Assembly: GCF_040182365.1 (NCBI RefSeq)
Contig: NZ_CP144460.1
Span: 868,001 to 932,000 of the forward strand
Origin: Xanthomonas sp. 10-10
Lineage (GTDB): Bacteria > Pseudomonadota > Gammaproteobacteria > Xanthomonadales > Xanthomonadaceae
Reading direction: 5' to 3'
Length of the DNA: 64,000 nucleotides
A model generated the notes under the pieces. It was not told the origin of the DNA. It searched no databases and worked only from the letters and a program-made list of their open reading frames with translations. The translations under genes and the position numbers were made by a program. Shown in pieces: positions 55,851 to 64,000 of this stretch (positions are counted from its first letter, which is position 1; each line of letters begins with the position of its first letter).

Positions 55851-56480
55851 ATGGATGGTGCAAGCGCTGCCCGGCTGCCGCTGTCTGCCTACCGGCATTG
55901 GGTGTTCGACATGGATGGCACGCTCACGCTGCCGGTGCACGATTTCGCGTTGATCCGGCGCGAGCTGGAGATCCCGCCCGAAGATGACATCCTGCATCAC
56001 CTGGCTGCATTGCCCCCCGATCAAGCGCAGGGCAAGCACGCCTGGTTGCTGGAGCACGAGCGCGCACTGGCTGAAGCGGCGCGGCCTGCGCCGGGCGCGC
56101 AAGACGCGGTGCGCGCGCTGCACGCGGACGGCTGCCGCCTCGGTTTGCTGACCCGCAACGCACGCAGCCTGGCGAAGGTGACGCTGGAGGCGATCGGCCT
56201 GGACGATGCCTTCGCCTGGGACGACATCGTCGGCCGCGACGAGGCCGCGCCCAAGCCTGCGCCCGACGGACTGCAGTATTTCCAGCAGCGTTGGGCGGTG
56301 AGTGCCGCTGCAGTGCTCATGATCGGCGACCACCACAACGACCTGGCCTGCGGCCGCGCGGCCGGCGCGGCGACCGTGCTGGTCAATACTCCCGGCGATC
56401 CCTGGCCCGGCCTGGCCGATTGGCGCCTGCGCGATTGCAGCGAACTGTTGCAGCGATGGCAGTCCCGCGCAGACGGCTGA
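55851..56480 (+). CDS. HAD superfamily hydrolase, phosphoglycolate-phosphatase-like
   Basis: 209 residues. HAD motif I FDMDGTLT (nucleophile Asp), motif II LLTRNAR (Thr), motif III Lys in APKPAPDG and motif IV MIGDHHNDL. The C1 helical cap lies between motifs I and II. A sugar-phosphate or nucleotide phosphatase is likely; the exact substrate is unknown. Starts 3 bp after the stop of the lipoprotein gene. Confidence 0.9.
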   Translation: MDGASAARLPLSAYRHWVFDMDGTLTLPVHDFALIRRELEIPPEDDILHHLAALPPDQAQGKHAWLLEHERALAEAARPAPGAQDAVRALHADGCRLGLLTRNARSLAKVTLEAIGLDDAFAWDDIVGRDEAAPKPAPDGLQYFQQRWAVSAAAVLMIGDHHNDLACGRAAGAATVLVNTPGDPWPGLADWRLRDCSELLQRWQSRADG

Positions 56481-57222
56481 CCTTGCATCAGTGGCGTCTC
56501 GCCGCCGGTAGAGCGATGACGCGCCGCCGGCTCGCACGCGTCGGCGCATCAACTGCCCCTTTCCCCGCGGGAGAGGGGGTGGGGTGAGGGGACCGAACGG
56601 ATCCCCGGTGCCGCTTCAACTGCACGGTGGCTGCGCCCCTCCCCGCATCCACCCCTTCGGGGCAACTTCGCCCAAAAGGTGAAGGAACAGGCGCGTGGCG
56701 TCGCGCTACAGCCCCGCTTCCCGCAGGAGATGGGCGAGGGTACGGATCAAGCGCAGTCCATCAGATCCCCGGTATCGGGCTGCAACAGCGCACGAACGTG
56801 AACGCGTCGGCGTTGGAGCACCCTTCGGTCCGCCCCGGCGCATTCCTCCAACGGCAGACCAGCGCGACAGCGTCGCGTCCCTCTCCTTGCGGCCTTCCAC
56901 CAAGCCACAGGCCCGGGAACATCTCCCTCGTCCGGCCGACCAGCGTTTCCGCCTCCTCTACTGAAGCGTTTGCGCCCAACCTGTTCCATTGCTGCTACAG
57001 CACGCCCGGCGCAAAGTGTGCCAAATCCGTTACACCGCTCGCGCGGCATTCACTGCGTCCATACAAAGCCCTGACACCGCAAGGTGCTGCGACGCAACAG
57101 CGCGCTGGCACGCGCTGTGCTCTGTCCTCTCGCGGTACCCACCCGTTTGCGCCGTCGTCGCGCGCATCAAACGCAGTGGCTGTTCGTTCGATTGGATTGT
57201 TCACCGAGAGGGGTAGACGCAT
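56481..57222. other. 742-bp region upstream of the xoxF-type operon
   Basis: No convincing gene: a plus-strand frame (56627-57268) has Ser/Pro/Arg-rich low-complexity sequence. It contains one copy of the ccctttccccgcgggagag palindrome at 56555-56590. The promoter of the dehydrogenase operon must lie here. Just before ATG 57223 the sequence gagaggggtagacgcat contains a possible GAGGGG ribosome-binding site. Confidence 0.5.
56555..56590. repeat. palindromic repeat, ccctttcccc/gggagaggg family
   Basis: cccctttccccgcgggagag followed by ggggtggggtgaggg. Same family as 4300-4337 and 12096-12290. It lies 74 bp after the phosphatase stop and may end that transcript. Confidence 0.75.
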
Positions 57223-59241
57223 ATGCACCAATCTTCCTGTCGCAGCATCCGCAGCGGCGCGTTGCTGATGCTTGCGCTGAGCGCCGTACTGGCCGGCTGC
57301 AAGAAAGACACGCCGGCCGAAACCGCAGCGCCCGCACCTGCAGCCACACCCGCCGCCGCGCCGCCCGCCGCCGCCGTGGTCGATACCGATAGCGAATTCA
57401 CCGCCAACGCCAGCAACGCGGACAACTGGGGTGGCGTCGGTCGCGACTTCGCGCTCACTCGCCATAGCCCGCTGGCCGAAATCAACCGCGACAACGTCAA
57501 GAACCTGAAGATGTCGTGGGAGATGAAAACCGATGCCACGCGCGGCCACGAAGGCCAGCCGCTGGTGATCGGCAGCATCATGTACATGGTCAGTGCGTAT
57601 CCGAACAACGTGTTCGCGATCGATCTGGCAGCGCAGGACGACGGCGGCAAGGTGTTGTGGAAATACACCCCGCAACAGGACGAACGCTCGGTGGCGGTGG
57701 CCTGCTGCGATACCGTCAACCGCGGTGCGTCGTATGCCGATGGCAAGCTGGTGTTCGGCAGCTTGAGCGGCGATGTGATCGCGCTCGATGCCAAGACCGG
57801 CAAGGAAGTGTGGAAGCAGAAACTCGCGCATCCGGACAAGGGCGAAACCATCACCATGGCGCCGATCATCGCCGACGGTAAAGTGGTGGCCGGCATCAGC
57901 GGCAACGAGTTCGGCGTGCTCGGGCGCGTGGCCGCCTACAACCTGTCCGATGGCAAGCAGGCGTGGTCCTGCGATGCGGCCGGTACCGACAAGGCGATCT
58001 GCCTGGGCCCGGACTTCAACAAGGCCAATCCGCAGCATGGCCAGCTCGGCGACCTGGGCGTCAAGACCTTCCCCAATGACGAATGGAAGCGAGGTGGCGG
58101 CGCGGCCTGGGGCTGGTACAGCTACGACCCGAAGTTGAAGCTGGTCTATTACGGCACCGGCAATCCCGGCCTGTGGAGCCCGTCGTATCGCTGCGGCAAG
58201 ACCTCGCATGAGGAATGCAACAACGGCGAGCACGACAACAAGTGGTCGATGACGCTGTTCGCGCGCAAGATCGATACCGGCGAAGCGGTTTGGGGCTATC
58301 AAAAAACCCCGTTCGACCAGTGGGATTACGACGGCATCAACGAGCCGATCCTGGTCGACCTGACCATCGACGGCAAGCAGGTTCCGTCGGTGGTGCAGTT
58401 CGACCGCAACGGCTTTGCCTACGTGCTCGATCGCCGCGATGGCACCTTGCTGCGCGCGCACAAGTTCGTGCCGGCCAACTGGGCCGAACGCATCGACATG
58501 AAGACCGGCCGGCCGGTGAAGGTGGCCGCGCATTCGCCGCTGGAGCGCGGCAAGAAGGTACAGGCGTTCCCCTCGGCGATGGGTGGCAAGGACCAGCAGC
58601 CGTGCTCGGTGGATCCGGCCAACTCCGCAGTGTTCTTCTGCGGCACCAACAACTGGCACATGGAGCTGGAACCGCAGGAACGCGGCAACACCATGATGGG
58701 CCTGCCCTACGTGTTCGCCAACGTGATGATGAAGCCCAACGAGCCCGGTGCGCTGGGCATCGTCAAGGCCTTCGATGTGGTGGAAGGCAAGTCCAAGTGG
58801 GAGATCAAGGAGAAGTTCCCGGTGTGGAGCGGCACCCTGGTCACCGACGGCGGGCTGGTGTTCTACGGCACGCTCGATGGCTGGTTCCGTGCGGTGGACA
58901 AGGACACCGGCAAGAAGCTGTGGGAGATGAAGCTGCCGTCCGGCATCATCGGCAACCCGATCGCCTACAAGGCCAACGGCCACCAGTACGTGGCGGTGTT
59001 CTCGGGTATCGGCGGCTGGATCGGCCTGCCGGTCGCCGCAGGTCTGGATCCGTCTGATCCGTACGGCGCGCTGGGGGCTGCCGGGCTGGCGTTCGGCGCC
59101 GGCTTCGACAAGATCCCGCTCGGCGGCATGGTGCATACCTTCCGTCTCGATGGCGCCGGCAAGACCGTGACCGCCAGTGCCACCGCCACTGCGGCCGCCG
59201 GCGGCGGCACCGCCAACGCAGCAGCGAAGACGGCACGATGA
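57223..59241 (+). CDS. xoxF: PQQ-dependent alcohol dehydrogenase, lanthanide (XoxF) type, lipoprotein
   Basis: 672 residues. Eight-bladed quinoprotein of the methanol/ethanol dehydrogenase family. The adjacent Cys pair near PQQ is C161-C162 (AVACCDTVNRG). Metal-site residues follow the family: E229 (GNEFGV), N314 (GTGNPG) and catalytic D368 in QWDYDGINE. Asp370 two residues later is the extra carboxylate of lanthanide-dependent enzymes; calcium-type MxaF has a small residue there. Unusual points: a lipobox at Cys26 (LAGC) with a long Ala/Pro spacer, and an insert between N314 and the NKWSM segment containing C324 and C332. Oxidises methanol or other primary alcohols outside the inner membrane. 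First gene of the operon. Confidence 0.88.
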   Translation: MHQSSCRSIRSGALLMLALSAVLAGCKKDTPAETAAPAPAATPAAAPPAAAVVDTDSEFTANASNADNWGGVGRDFALTRHSPLAEINRDNVKNLKMSWEMKTDATRGHEGQPLVIGSIMYMVSAYPNNVFAIDLAAQDDGGKVLWKYTPQQDERSVAVACCDTVNRGASYADGKLVFGSLSGDVIALDAKTGKEVWKQKLAHPDKGETITMAPIIADGKVVAGISGNEFGVLGRVAAYNLSDGKQAWSCDAAGTDKAICLGPDFNKANPQHGQLGDLGVKTFPNDEWKRGGGAAWGWYSYDPKLKLVYYGTGNPGLWSPSYRCGKTSHEECNNGEHDNKWSMTLFARKIDTGEAVWGYQKTPFDQWDYDGINEPILVDLTIDGKQVPSVVQFDRNGFAYVLDRRDGTLLRAHKFVPANWAERIDMKTGRPVKVAAHSPLERGKKVQAFPSAMGGKDQQPCSVDPANSAVFFCGTNNWHMELEPQERGNTMMGLPYVFANVMMKPNEPGALGIVKAFDVVEGKSKWEIKEKFPVWSGTLVTDGGLVFYGTLDGWFRAVDKDTGKKLWEMKLPSGIIGNPIAYKANGHQYVAVFSGIGGWIGLPVAAGLDPSDPYGALGAAGLAFGAGFDKIPLGGMVHTFRLDGAGKTVTASATATAAAGGGTANAAAKTAR

Positions 59242-61013
59242 GATCCACGCAAGGCGTTGGACGCGCACGTCGGCAGAGCCCTGCCGGCGTGCGCGGCATG
59301 ACCTGGCACCTGCGCAAGGTGCTGGTGGTTTGCAGCCTCGGACTCGTCGCCGCAGGTTGCACACGCGAGCCGTCTTCACCGGCGGCTCGCGCTTCTGATT
59401 CCGGGGCGGCGCCCACAGCGGCGCCTGCATCCACGACAGCGCCAGCCTCCGCGCAAACGCCGGCCAACACGCCGCCAGCGGCGCCTGATCCCACGGTGCT
59501 GCGCGTCTGCGCCGATCCGGGCAACATGCCGTTGTCCAACAAGGCCGGCGAAGGCTTCCAGAACAAGATTGCGCAAGTCGTCGCCGATGCCATGGGCCGG
59601 CGCCTGGAATACGAATGGCGCACCTATTACCAGCGCGGGCTGGCGCGCAGCACCATCACTGCCGGCCGCTGCGATCTGCTGATGGATCTCAACAGCGATT
59701 TCGAGCAAGGCCTGACCACGCGCCCGCTGTACCGCTCGACCTACGTGCTGGTCACGCGCAAGGGTTTGAATCTGGTGCCCGCATCGCTGGACGATTCGGC
59801 GCTGAAAAAACTGCGGCTGGGCGTGTTTCAAAGCTCGCCCGCCCGCCAGGCGCTCTACGAGCACGGCATCAGTGGTGAGGTGCAATACCTGTTCTACGAC
59901 TCGGCCACCGCGCCGGAAGAACATCCGGGCAAGCTGGTGGAGCGTGTGGCCGCCAACGAACTGGATGCGGCCGAATCCTGGGGCCCGGTCGCCGGTTACT
60001 ACGCCGCACGCAGCAGCCTGGGCGTGGTGCCGTTGAACACCATCGACGATGCGGTGCTGGAATATTCGATGGCATGGGCGGTATCGCGCAAGAACGCCGC
60101 ACTGCGCGATGCATTGAACACCGCGCTGCAGGACAACGCCGCCAAGATCGCCGAGATCCTGCGCAGCTATCACGTGCCGCTGGTGCGCTGCAGCGACTGC
60201 ATCGTGGCTGGCGACCTGCCATCGCACGGGCCTTACGTCACACCGGCTTCCGCATCGACCGCGCCGAGTCCTGCCGCCTCGTCGCAGGAGCTGGCGCAGT
60301 TGCAGTTACGCATTGCCGATGGTGCAGACCCCAACCAGGAGCTGGCGCATGCGCTGGATGCCGGCGATGCAGTGCGTGCGGCGTGGTTGCTGCGGCATGG
60401 CGCCGATGCCAACACGCCCAACCTGCTCGGTGAGCCGCCATTGCATCAGGCCATCCGCAATCAGGAACCGGATCTGGTCGGGCTGTTGCTGGATGCCGGT
60501 GCGCGCCTGGAGGCGCGCGATGCCAGTGGCTGGACTGCGCTGATGAAAGCCGCGTGGGCCAATGATGCCGATAGCGTGACCCGGCTAGTGGGCAAGCGCG
60601 CGCTGGTCGATACGGTGTCCGGCGATGGCTGGAGCGCACTGGATCTGGCGGTCTCGTATGCCGACGCCAGCGTGGTGCAGGCTTTGCTGGCCGCGGGGGC
60701 GAACGTCAGGCGCGCCAATGCCAAGGGATTCACGCCGGTGATGTTTGCGGTGGCGCGCGACGACCCCGCCATCCTCGATGCGCTGCTCGCGCGCGGTGCC
60801 GATGTGGGGCATGCAAACCAGGCCGGCGTCACCGCCCTGATGCTGGCCGCAGCGGCCGGACGCGAGGACGTCGCCAAGCGTCTGCTGGCGGCCGGTGCCG
60901 ACCCGGCGGCGCGCGACCGTGATGGCAAGACTGCTGCGACATTGGCACAGGACCGTGGCGATGCCGCGTTGGCTGCGCTCCTCAGCGAGGCCAGGCGCCC
61001 CTCCAGACGCTGA
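59238..61013 (+). CDS. xoxJ: XoxJ-like solute-binding protein fused to ankyrin repeats, lipoprotein
   Basis: 591 residues. ATG overlaps the xoxF stop (ATGA). A start at 59298 would give a more compact signal peptide (MTWHLRKVLVVCSLGLVAAG). Lipobox Cys41, then Ala/Pro/Thr linker, then a family-3-like binding domain (88-325) with LRVCADPGNMPLSNKAGEGF. This is the hallmark of the quinoprotein-dehydrogenase-associated MxaJ/XoxJ group, proteins thought to help mature the dehydrogenase. After a short linker come about six ankyrin repeats (365-585; GWTALMKAAW, GWSALDLAVS, GFTPVMFAVA, GVTALMLAAA). XoxJ proteins normally end after the binding domain, so the ankyrin part is an extra protein-binding module, here predicted to be extracytoplasmic. 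Confidence 0.85.
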   Translation: MRSTQGVGRARRQSPAGVRGMTWHLRKVLVVCSLGLVAAGCTREPSSPAARASDSGAAPTAAPASTTAPASAQTPANTPPAAPDPTVLRVCADPGNMPLSNKAGEGFQNKIAQVVADAMGRRLEYEWRTYYQRGLARSTITAGRCDLLMDLNSDFEQGLTTRPLYRSTYVLVTRKGLNLVPASLDDSALKKLRLGVFQSSPARQALYEHGISGEVQYLFYDSATAPEEHPGKLVERVAANELDAAESWGPVAGYYAARSSLGVVPLNTIDDAVLEYSMAWAVSRKNAALRDALNTALQDNAAKIAEILRSYHVPLVRCSDCIVAGDLPSHGPYVTPASASTAPSPAASSQELAQLQLRIADGADPNQELAHALDAGDAVRAAWLLRHGADANTPNLLGEPPLHQAIRNQEPDLVGLLLDAGARLEARDASGWTALMKAAWANDADSVTRLVGKRALVDTVSGDGWSALDLAVSYADASVVQALLAAGANVRRANAKGFTPVMFAVARDDPAILDALLARGADVGHANQAGVTALMLAAAAGREDVAKRLLAAGADPAARDRDGKTAATLAQDRGDAALAALLSEARRPSRR

Positions 61014-61074
61014 CTGTTTCATCCGCCGCGTGCACGGGGTGCGCGGCGTTCCCTCCGATCAGAAAGGTTCGTTC

Positions 61075-61695
61075 ATGCGCAAGTCCACTGTGGGTTGTAT
61101 CGATCGTTCCATGCGCATGCCGGTCTGTGCGTTGTTGCTCAGCACACTGCTGGCTGCGTGCGGAAAAGAGGCTCCGCCGGCACCGGCATCCGACGCGGCG
61201 CCACCACCGGCCGCCAGCGCGCCCGTAGCGGCGGCCGATGCCACCGCGCCACCTCCGTCCGCAGCTGCACCCGCGGCAATGCCCAATCCGGCCGCAGGGC
61301 CCGCGCCCGACCCGGCCACGCCAGCCGCACCGCCGGCCACGGTGACGCCGATTGCGAAGGGGCCGGAGGTCAAGGTTACGCCTGAACTGATTGCCGAAGG
61401 CAAGAAGATCTATTTCTCTGCCGGCTGCAACGCCTGCCACGGCGGCACCGGGGGCGGTGGCATGTGCCCGCCGCTGACCAACGACATCTGGGTCTACGGC
61501 AGCGATGACGACACCCTGCGCACGCTGATCAGCGAAGGCACCGCGGCCATGATCACGCACGGCAAGACCCGTATCGGGCACGAAAAAGTCGTGGGGCAGA
61601 TGCCGCCGTTCGCGCCGGTGCTCAAGCCGGGCGACACCGAAAAACTGCTGGCTTTCATCCATTCGATCAACAAGACCGCGGGCAAGGCGCAATGA
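61075..61695 (+). CDS. xoxG: cytochrome cL-like c-type cytochrome (XoxG-like), lipoprotein
   Basis: 206 residues. Lipobox LLAAC (Cys29), then a 70-residue Ala/Pro spacer. A single class I c-type haem domain follows: CNACH (C118, C121, H122), the cL-type phrase [21 protein letters not shown], and the axial Met176 in VGQMPPFAP. The WVYG and GMCPPL phrases are those of cytochromes that accept electrons from PQQ alcohol dehydrogenases (MxaG/XoxG/PedF). It should carry electrons from the dehydrogenase to the oxidase chain. AAAGG lies 8 nt before ATG. Its stop overlaps the next start. Confidence 0.87.
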   Translation: MRKSTVGCIDRSMRMPVCALLLSTLLAACGKEAPPAPASDAAPPPAASAPVAAADATAPPPSAAAPAAMPNPAAGPAPDPATPAAPPATVTPIAKGPEVKVTPELIAEGKKIYFSAGCNACHGGTGGGGMCPPLTNDIWVYGSDDDTLRTLISEGTAAMITHGKTRIGHEKVVGQMPPFAPVLKPGDTEKLLAFIHSINKTAGKAQ

Positions 61696-62756
61696 AGCAA
61701 GGCGCACTGCGCTCGGCACCCGGTCGCTGGCAGCGCGCCTGTGCGGTGATTGCATCGGGCGCGTTGCTGCTGATCGCCGGTTGCCAGCGCGATGCTGCTG
61801 CCCCGGCAGCCACAGCGTCCGCGTCTGCGGCTGCATCCAGCAGTGCGGCACCGGCGCCGTCAGCGGTGTTGGCCTACGTGCCCAACCAGCGCAGCGGCAC
61901 GGTGTCGGTGATCGACACCGGCACCGATACGGTGGTGCGCACCCTCACCGCACAAGGCCAGCTCGGCAAGCGCCTGCAACAGGTGTTGCCCGGCCCGCAG
62001 GGGCACCTGTATCTGATCGATGCCGAGCACCACCGTTTGATCGAACTCGACACCGCCAAGGACGCGGTATTGCGGCAAGTGGACATCGGCGAAAACGCCG
62101 AAGGCATCGCGCTGTCGCCGGATGGCAAGCAGTTTGCGGTGTGCGTGGAAGGGCAGAATCAGGTGATGCTGATCGACGCGGCGCAGTTCCGCGTGCAGCA
62201 GGTCATCGCCACGCGTGGGCAGGCGCCGGAGCATTGCGCGTATACCCCCGATGGGCAATGGCTGCTCACCAGCAACGAAGGCTCCAACGACATGGACATG
62301 ATCGAGCTGGCCACGCATCAGTCGCGCGGTGTGGTCGCCACCAGCGGGCATCCCCGCGGCATGGCGTTCGCACCGGACGGCCGCAGCGTCTATATCGCGC
62401 AGGAAACCGCCAACGTGGTGGATGTGATCGACCTGCAGACCCGCACGCGCCGTGCCAGTCTGCCGGCCGGCGTGCGCACCGCCGGGGTGACGCTCTCGGC
62501 CGACGGCACGCGGTTGTACGCATCCAACGGCGGTGCCGGCACGGTCAGCGTGATCGATACCGGCAGCGCGCGCAGCCTGGCCGAGATCGCGGTCGGATTA
62601 CGGCCCTGGAATCCGGCCCTCACGCCGGCCGGCGACAAGTTGTATGTGGCCAATGGACGCTCCAACACGGTGAGCGTGATCGATACCGGCAGCTTGCGCG
62701 AACTCAAACAGATCCCTGTCGGCGAACTGCCGTGGGGCGTGGTCATCGCGCGCTGA
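61692..62756 (+). CDS. YVTN-type beta-propeller lipoprotein linked to PQQ dehydrogenases
   Basis: 354 residues. Lipobox at Cys31 (LLLIAGC), Ala/Ser linker, then a seven-bladed 40-residue-repeat propeller. Blades show [92 protein letters not shown] and [18 protein letters not shown]. YncE/YVTN propellers occur near quinoprotein dehydrogenase genes, but their role is not settled; scaffold or assembly factor is an inference. The ATGA overlap with the cytochrome gene shows translational coupling. Confidence 0.87.
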   Translation: MKQGALRSAPGRWQRACAVIASGALLLIAGCQRDAAAPAATASASAAASSSAAPAPSAVLAYVPNQRSGTVSVIDTGTDTVVRTLTAQGQLGKRLQQVLPGPQGHLYLIDAEHHRLIELDTAKDAVLRQVDIGENAEGIALSPDGKQFAVCVEGQNQVMLIDAAQFRVQQVIATRGQAPEHCAYTPDGQWLLTSNEGSNDMDMIELATHQSRGVVATSGHPRGMAFAPDGRSVYIAQETANVVDVIDLQTRTRRASLPAGVRTAGVTLSADGTRLYASNGGAGTVSVIDTGSARSLAEIAVGLRPWNPALTPAGDKLYVANGRSNTVSVIDTGSLRELKQIPVGELPWGVVIAR

Positions 62757-62791
62757 GCGGCGGCCATGCCCAGACGCGCCGGGGAGGCGGG

Positions 62792-63898
62792 ATGAAGACA
62801 CGCGCTGCGGTGGCCTGGGGGCCGAATCAACCGCTGAGCATCGAAGAGGTGGACCTGCAGCCGCCGCGCCCCGGCGAAGTGCTGGTGCGGCTGGTTGCCA
62901 CCGGCATCTGCCACGGCGATGCGCATGCGCTGGCGCACGGGCATGCGAGCAGCTTTCCGGCAATCCTGGGGCAGGAGGGCGCGGGGATTGTCGAAGACGT
63001 GGGCATTGGCGTGACCAGCGTGCGTGCCGGCGATCACGTCATCCCGCTGTACATGCCCGAATGCGGCGTCTGCAAGTTCTGTCGCTCCGGCCGCACCAAT
63101 CTGTGCCAGGCGATTCGCAGCAGTCAGGAGCGCGGCCTGATGCCAGATGGCAGCAGCCGGTTTTCGTTGAACGGGCGCCCGATCCTGCACCACATGGGCA
63201 CCAGCACGTTTTCCGAATACACCGTGTTGCCGGAGATAGCGGTGGCGCGCATCCATCCGGACGCGCCACTCGACCAGGCCTGCCTGCTCGGTTGCACGGT
63301 CACCACCGGTGTAGGCGCAGTGCTCAACAGCACGCATGTGCGGCCCGGCGATTGCGTGGCGGTGTTCGGGTTGGGCGGGATCGGCTTATCGGTCATCCAG
63401 GGCGCGGTGTTGGCGCAGGCCGGGCGCATCATCGCGGTGGATATCGACCCGGGCAAATTCGCCCTGGCACGCGCGCTGGGCGCCACCGATTGTCTGGATC
63501 CGCGCGACTACGGCGCGCCGATCCAGCAGGTGATCGTAGACCTCACCGATGGTGGTGCCGACCACAGCTTCGAATGCGTTGGCGATGTCGGCGCGATGCG
63601 CGCGGCGCTGGAGTGCTGCCACAAGGGCTGGGGCGAGAGCGTCATTCTCGGCGTGGCCGACGATGCCCAGGAAATCAGCACCCGCCCATTCCAGCTGGTC
63701 ACCGGCCGGGTGTGGCGTGGCAGCGCGTTCGGCGGCGTGAAGGGGCGCAGCGAGTTGCCCGGTTACGTAGAGCGTTATCTGCAGGGCGACATCCAGCTGG
63801 CGCGGCTGATCACCCGCACCCTGGCATTGGACGACATCAATCAGGCGCTGGCGGATCTGCGCGCGGCGCGCGGCATCAAATCGATCGTGAGGTACTGA
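62792..63898 (+). CDS. class-III-type zinc alcohol dehydrogenase with altered catalytic-zinc site
   Basis: 368 residues, cytosolic, medium-chain dehydrogenase. The long phrase [20 protein letters not shown], the NLCQAIR and [11 protein letters not shown] segments and [10 protein letters not shown] match S-(hydroxymethyl)glutathione (formaldehyde) dehydrogenase. Structural zinc Cys are all present (C91, C94, C97, C105), and the NAD loop is GLGGIG. At the catalytic zinc, C40 and C168 are kept, but the usual His of GHEGAG is Gln61 (GQEGAG) and the Thr of CHTD is Gly42. The DPEG loop is also gone. It probably handles the aldehyde formed by the dehydrogenase, but the substrate may not be S-hydroxymethylglutathione. 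Strong ribosome-binding site ggggaggcggg. Confidence 0.85.
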   Translation: MKTRAAVAWGPNQPLSIEEVDLQPPRPGEVLVRLVATGICHGDAHALAHGHASSFPAILGQEGAGIVEDVGIGVTSVRAGDHVIPLYMPECGVCKFCRSGRTNLCQAIRSSQERGLMPDGSSRFSLNGRPILHHMGTSTFSEYTVLPEIAVARIHPDAPLDQACLLGCTVTTGVGAVLNSTHVRPGDCVAVFGLGGIGLSVIQGAVLAQAGRIIAVDIDPGKFALARALGATDCLDPRDYGAPIQQVIVDLTDGGADHSFECVGDVGAMRAALECCHKGWGESVILGVADDAQEISTRPFQLVTGRVWRGSAFGGVKGRSELPGYVERYLQGDIQLARLITRTLALDDINQALADLRAARGIKSIVRY

Positions 63899-63908
63899 AG
63901 GAGACGAC

Positions 63909-64000
63909 ATGAGGTTGACACATCACCTGCCGAGGTATCGCAGCACACCGCCGTTTCACGCCGCAGGCCATGGCCGCGACCCATTGCAACGGCATCGGCT
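63909..64000 (+). CDS. start of a further operon gene, cut by the window end
   Basis: ATG 63909 with GGAG 6 nt upstream, 10 bp after the alcohol dehydrogenase stop. The frame MRLTHHLPRYRSTPPFHAAG continues open to the end. Only 30 residues are visible and they show no family. The position suggests another member of the alcohol-oxidation operon. Confidence 0.5.
   Translation, partial: MRLTHHLPRYRSTPPFHAAGHGRDPLQRHR

Noticed and set aside
56627..57268. 213-codon plus-strand frame before xoxF
   Set aside because: Ser/Pro/Arg-rich sequence with no domain; overlaps the start of the dehydrogenase gene in another frame.
56995..59430. 811-codon minus-strand frame opposite the PQQ dehydrogenase
   Set aside because: Antisense shadow; the plus strand has all quinoprotein residues.

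Overview
The window is about 64 kb of high-GC gammaproteobacterial chromosome. The gene content and order point to a plant-associated Xanthomonas: an extracellular GH5-CBM2 cellulase of the engXCA type, a GH43 arabinanase, opgH (the hrpM homologue) without opgG, algZ-algR-hemC, lptM-dapF-DUF484-xerC, hslVU, and several diguanylate cyclases. It also has many short palindromic intergenic repeats. I see no rRNA, tRNA, prophage, IS transposase or CRISPR array. The species cannot be fixed from this sequence alone.

Layout. 0-19 kb: sugar-polymer genes (partial arabinanase, periplasmic trehalase, cellulase), an M16 protease, a chemoreceptor, a SulP transporter and three GAF/PAS/GGDEF signalling proteins. 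19-31 kb: M28 peptidase, a 0.86-kb tandem-repeat array, opgH, esterase, algZ-algR-hemC, a second repeat array that contains decayed copies of the 3' end of the neighbouring outer-membrane gene, and a WYL regulator. 31-46 kb: lipocalin, two S9 serine peptidases, an aminotransferase, the lptM-dapF-DUF484-xerC cluster, DUF1203 and hslVU. 46-57 kb: a deaminase-acetyltransferase pair, an EmrAB-type efflux pair, ubiE, a GGDEF protein, an M1 aminopeptidase lipoprotein and a HAD phosphatase.

The most interesting region is 57.2-64 kb. It looks like one operon for a lanthanide-type (XoxF-like) PQQ alcohol dehydrogenase. The order is dehydrogenase, XoxJ-like binding protein fused to ankyrin repeats, cytochrome cL-like protein, YVTN beta-propeller, class-III-type alcohol dehydrogenase, and the start of another gene. 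The first four products each carry a lipobox followed by an Ala/Pro-rich spacer, which suggests a membrane-tethered dehydrogenase/cytochrome assembly instead of the usual soluble periplasmic one. The cytosolic class-III-like enzyme lacks the usual His ligand of the catalytic zinc.

Three families of short palindromic repeats and one ~290-bp repeat family recur between genes. At two places the palindrome is part of a tandem duplication that includes the edge of a gene. Five genes have an AT-rich -10-like hexamer 6-7 nt before ATG and no Shine-Dalgarno, which suggests leaderless transcripts.
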